Source: Streptomyces sp. NBC_01296
Lineage (GTDB): Bacteria > Actinomycetota > Actinomycetes > Streptomycetales > Streptomycetaceae
Assembly (NCBI RefSeq): GCF_035984415.1
Contig: NZ_CP130721.1
Coordinates: 310,001-374,000, forward strand
Direction of reading: 5' to 3'
Length of the DNA stretch: 64,000 bases
The translations under genes were made by a program, and so were the position numbers. The notes beneath the pieces were generated by a model. It saw only the letters and a list, made by a program, of their open reading frames with translations. It had not been told where the DNA came from and ran no database searches. Shown here piece after piece: positions 61,577-64,000 of the stretch. The stretch's first letter is position 1; each line of letters starts with the position of its first letter.

Positions 61577-62202
61577 CTTACCGGCGCCCAGCGGCTCTTC
61601 CGGTACTCGTCCGCCTCCCGCTGAGGCGCCCAGATCTTCGCAGGGCCCCCGCCCCAGCGCATGCGGCGCGGTCGCGTCTGCGACCGGTCAGTGTGGGGCC
61701 TCGATGACCGTGGCGCCGCACGAGGTGGATTGAAGAACGCGGTGAGCGTCTTCTCGGCGGCTGCGTGACGGGACAGCTCCAGACCGCCAATGAGTGGTGA
61801 TCACTTTGATGCCTACGGCCGCGACGGCGCTCGCCGTGCTTCCGCGGTCCCTGCCGACCCGCGCGGCGGCGCCTCCAGCCGCCCCGGACCACAGGCCCCC
61901 GACCGGTCCCGACGACACGGACACCGACACCGATGCCGGGCAGGAGCCGGTCATCGGCCTGACCGCCGTCCGGGCACGGGAGAAGTCCCGCACCGACGTT
62001 GAGGCCATGGACTTCACCGTCGAGTAGAACCTGGCCCTGAAGCGCAGGTACAGAGTCGGCTGCCTGGCCTCACCCAAGCCCGAGCCGCCGCGCACAAGAC
62101 AGCGCGGGCCAACGATCTGGTGAGCGATTCCCGGCCGAGCATCCCTGCGGGCAGTGCGAAAATGAAGTGGCGTTGATGATGCCTTGTTGCTTGGATGCCG
62201 GC
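61577..62202. other. Intergenic with weak frames
   Basis: No supported gene. A plus frame 61794-62027 (…TDTDTDAGQEPVIGLTAVRAREKSRTDVEAMDFTVE) has a protein-like end but no ribosome site or family; the minus strand is also open. Probably debris. Confidence 0.3.
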
Positions 62203-63051
62203 GTGACTTCTGCCGGTTTTGACGATCATCCCGAGCGGGCCTTGCTGGACCGGCTCGAGGAGTACTACGACGCAGTCCCGCGCCACGGCGCCCGTGTCGA
62301 GGACTACGGGCCGCTCACCTTGTTCGTGCGGGAAGGCCAGGGCTGGCCCTTCTACGCACGTCCCGCACGGGGATGGTCCGGCCCGCTGGAGGTCACTGAC
62401 GTGCAGAAGGTCCGTGCCCGCCAGCGGGAGCTGGGGATCCCGGAAAGTTTCGAATGGGTCGCCGAGACCACGCCCAGGCTGCGGGCAGCAGTCGAGGCCT
62501 CGGGACTCGTGGTCCACGAACATCCGCTGATGGTGCTCGATCCATGTACTCCGGCAGCGTCGGCGGACTGGTTGTCCGGCAACATATCGGTGCAGGTCGT
62601 AGGCGCGGACGACCCCGTACTGCCCAGCGCCCTGGCCGTTCCTCACCTCGCCTTCGCCGAGCCTGGAACCCACGTCGGTCTCGCGGGAACACCGCAATTG
62701 GCGGAAGCGGTCGACACCCGTGTCGCCGACGGATCGGTGGAACGCGCGATGGTGCGTATCCGGGCAGGTCTGACGGTGGTCGCTGCAGCTGTCGAACACG
62801 GGTTGGCGCTGTCCGCGGGCCAGCACCAACCGCTCGCAGGAGTCAGCGAGATCGTCGGCGTCGGAACGCTTCCCTCTGCTCGCCGTCGCGGTCTCGCACT
62901 CGCGGTCACCGCGGCACTGGTGGCCGACGCCCGCTCACGGGGAGCGGAAACCGTCTTCCTGTCGGCAGGTGACGACGACGTCGCGCAGATCTACGCCCGA
63001 CTCGGCTTCCGCCGGATCGGCACGGCGCTGATCGCCGAGCCTGTCGAATAG
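62203..63051 (+). CDS. GNAT-family acetyltransferase
   Basis: A 282-residue protein whose C-terminal half is a GNAT domain: EIVGVGTLPSARRRGLALAVTAALVADARSRGAETVFLSAGDDDVAQIYARLGFRRIG holds the acetyl-CoA-binding R-R-R-G-L and the terminal YxxLGF motif. The N-terminal half (RLEEYYDAVPRHGARVEDYGPLTLFV) is the usual partner region of this group. The GTG at 62203 is chosen by likeness to family starts; the frame is open to 62167, and an ATG at 62176 is possible. Substrate unknown. Confidence 0.8.
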   Translation: MTSAGFDDHPERALLDRLEEYYDAVPRHGARVEDYGPLTLFVREGQGWPFYARPARGWSGPLEVTDVQKVRARQRELGIPESFEWVAETTPRLRAAVEASGLVVHEHPLMVLDPCTPAASADWLSGNISVQVVGADDPVLPSALAVPHLAFAEPGTHVGLAGTPQLAEAVDTRVADGSVERAMVRIRAGLTVVAAAVEHGLALSAGQHQPLAGVSEIVGVGTLPSARRRGLALAVTAALVADARSRGAETVFLSAGDDDVAQIYARLGFRRIGTALIAEPVE

Positions 63052-63235
63052 GTCCACTCCGTCCGCTCCGCAGCGGTGTTGCCTCTCACCAACATTTCCG
63101 GGCTCTGTGGGGTATGACCGAGATACGCGCCAAAGGGGCAACGGGATGATCTTGAAGCCCTGAGCGCCCGTCGGCCGTCACCCATTCGGCTCAGTGTCAT
63201 TGGTGGTGATGTAGAGCGTCGTCTGGGGCGGCTTA

Positions 63236-63478
63236 TGGGGTGTTTCCCGGCGCATCGCGGAGATCGTCCGCCAGCTGCTGGAAGAGGGATGGGAGATCGA
63301 CCCGGAAGACCTGGCGCACATCTCGCCGTACCTGACCGAACACATCAACCGGTTCGGCGAGTACAGCATCCACGAACCCGGCATCCAGCCCGAGGCGTAC
63401 GACCCGAAACTCGATGTCGACTTCACCCCGCTGCGCGAGCAGGACCTGACCGCCGCCGGTGTCGGCCAGGCTGCCTGA
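63236..63478 (+). pseudogene. C-terminal remnant of a Tn3-family transposase
   Basis: An 80-residue frame ending a Tn3-type transposase: LLEEGWEIDPEDLAHISPYLTEHINRFGEY…YDPKLDVDFTPL. The catalytic part is missing. A second copy of the same kind of debris, on the other strand from the one at 57.9-58.3 kb and of a different subgroup. Confidence 0.6.
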
Positions 63479-63572
63479 GCCGTGAGGGAACCAGCTGGTG
63501 ACGCCCTTCACGGGAGCGGGCCGGTATACCCCAGAATCCTGCTGCTTCAGTGAAGATCCGACCGGACCTCGG

Positions 63573-63866
63573 TCAGTCGATGCCTTCGACGATGCGGAAG
63601 TCGCGCTCGACGCCGTCGGAGAGGGCGGCCAGCGCCTCCTGGTAGGCCGCACTCTCGTGCGCCGCGACGGCCTGCTCGAAGCTGTCGAACTCGATCAGGA
63701 CGGTGCGCTCGGCGATTCCGGCGTCATGCGCCACGACGCGACCGCCACGGACGAAGGTCCGACCGCCCCCGGCCTTGACGGCCGGACCGGCCAGCTTGTT
63801 GTAAGCAGCCAGCTTCTCAGGGTCTGAAATGGTGCGGTAGACGCTGACCCAGTAGCCCTTGGGCAT
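63573..63866 (-). CDS. DUF1330 family protein
   Basis: A 97-residue dimeric alpha/beta-barrel-like protein: KGYWVSVYRTISDPEKLAAYNKLAGPAV…, GGRVVAHDAG, LIEFDSFEQAVAAHESAAYQEAL and DFRIVEG. GGAGG lies four bases before the ATG. Members are widespread; function not established. It stands alone at the edge of the window. Confidence 0.9.
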   Translation of the reverse strand: MPKGYWVSVYRTISDPEKLAAYNKLAGPAVKAGGGRTFVRGGRVVAHDAGIAERTVLIEFDSFEQAVAAHESAAYQEALAALSDGVERDFRIVEGID

Positions 63867-64000
63867 GGAACCTCCAGTGTTGGGATGAGTGCATCTGACT
63901 TACGGGTTGGTCTCGGACGAGCGTCGGCGGCCGTCCTTGTTGGTCTGCTGACCACCGCGAGTCGCCTTCGTGTCAGCCGAGCCGGGGAAGGCGGACGGCG

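Noticed and set aside
61794..62027. 78-codon frame with a TDTDTD run
   Set aside because: No ribosome site, no family, and the other strand is equally open; most likely debris.

Overview
The window looks like a Streptomyces (or close actinomycete) chromosome segment. It is very GC-rich, GTG/TTG starts are common, purine-rich ribosome sites precede most genes, a few genes carry rare TTA leucine codons, and it holds two specialised-metabolite loci with a SARP regulator, an Sfp-type phosphopantetheinyl transferase and actinomycete-type peptidoglycan enzymes. No rRNA, tRNA or CRISPR array was seen. All calls are by reading translations and motifs; no database search was run.

Left part (1-20.0 kb). 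A 5'-cut IS200/IS605-type TnpB abuts the 3' end of a von Willebrand A protein gene. A D-Ala-D-Ala carboxypeptidase with a very long acidic repeat tail follows. Then comes metabolite locus 1, arranged around a divergent promoter at 17.2-17.5 kb. Leftward lie a 40-residue peptide gene, a 14-bp intercistronic hairpin and an M29/NicX-like metalloenzyme. After an opposed ACT-domain gene, two translationally coupled NRPS genes follow (partial C lobe-A-T-C-A-T-C and A-T-C, no thioesterase), and then a second tiny gene of 54 residues with a Cys-Gly-Cys motif. Rightward lie a clavaminate-synthase-like amino-acid hydroxylase and an MFS exporter.

Middle part (20-35 kb). After cell-wall and membrane genes comes a defence-like island: an LCAT-type lipase, a 1535-residue caspase-STAND-WD40 protein head-to-head with it, a RES-domain NAD+ phosphorylase toxin and an Xre/MbcA-type antitoxin. 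The lipase, the caspase-STAND gene and the RES gene each carry an in-frame TTA codon. Further right are a RibD-like reductase, an SRPBCC remnant, an esterase, a PadR gene with a clear operator and its membrane partner.

Metabolite locus 2 (35-53 kb). AraC and DUF2000 genes, an EamA exporter, a SARP-NTPase regulator and a CPA2 antiporter lead into 2-isopropylmalate synthase, a GNAT-like acyltransferase, a stand-alone adenylation enzyme, a SyrB2-like Fe/2OG enzyme with His-Gln-Val where hydroxylases have His-x-Asp/Glu, a stand-alone carrier protein, an AvtA-like aminotransferase and a type II thioesterase. A 26-bp perfect hairpin separates these from leftward genes for a cupin, a LeuD-LeuB fusion, LeuC and the phosphopantetheinyl transferase. 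Together they suggest that a 2-keto acid is lengthened by an isopropylmalate-type cycle, transaminated, loaded on a carrier, halogenated or otherwise C-H functionalised, released and exported.

Right part (53-64 kb). This holds two secreted or membrane proteins, two MFS exporters (one with a divergent MarR gene), a PIG-L deacetylase with a ricin-type lectin domain, a frameshifted peptidoglycan-binding gene, a GNAT, a DUF1330 protein and two or three decayed Tn3-family transposase fragments. It looks like an accessory, recombination-prone flank.
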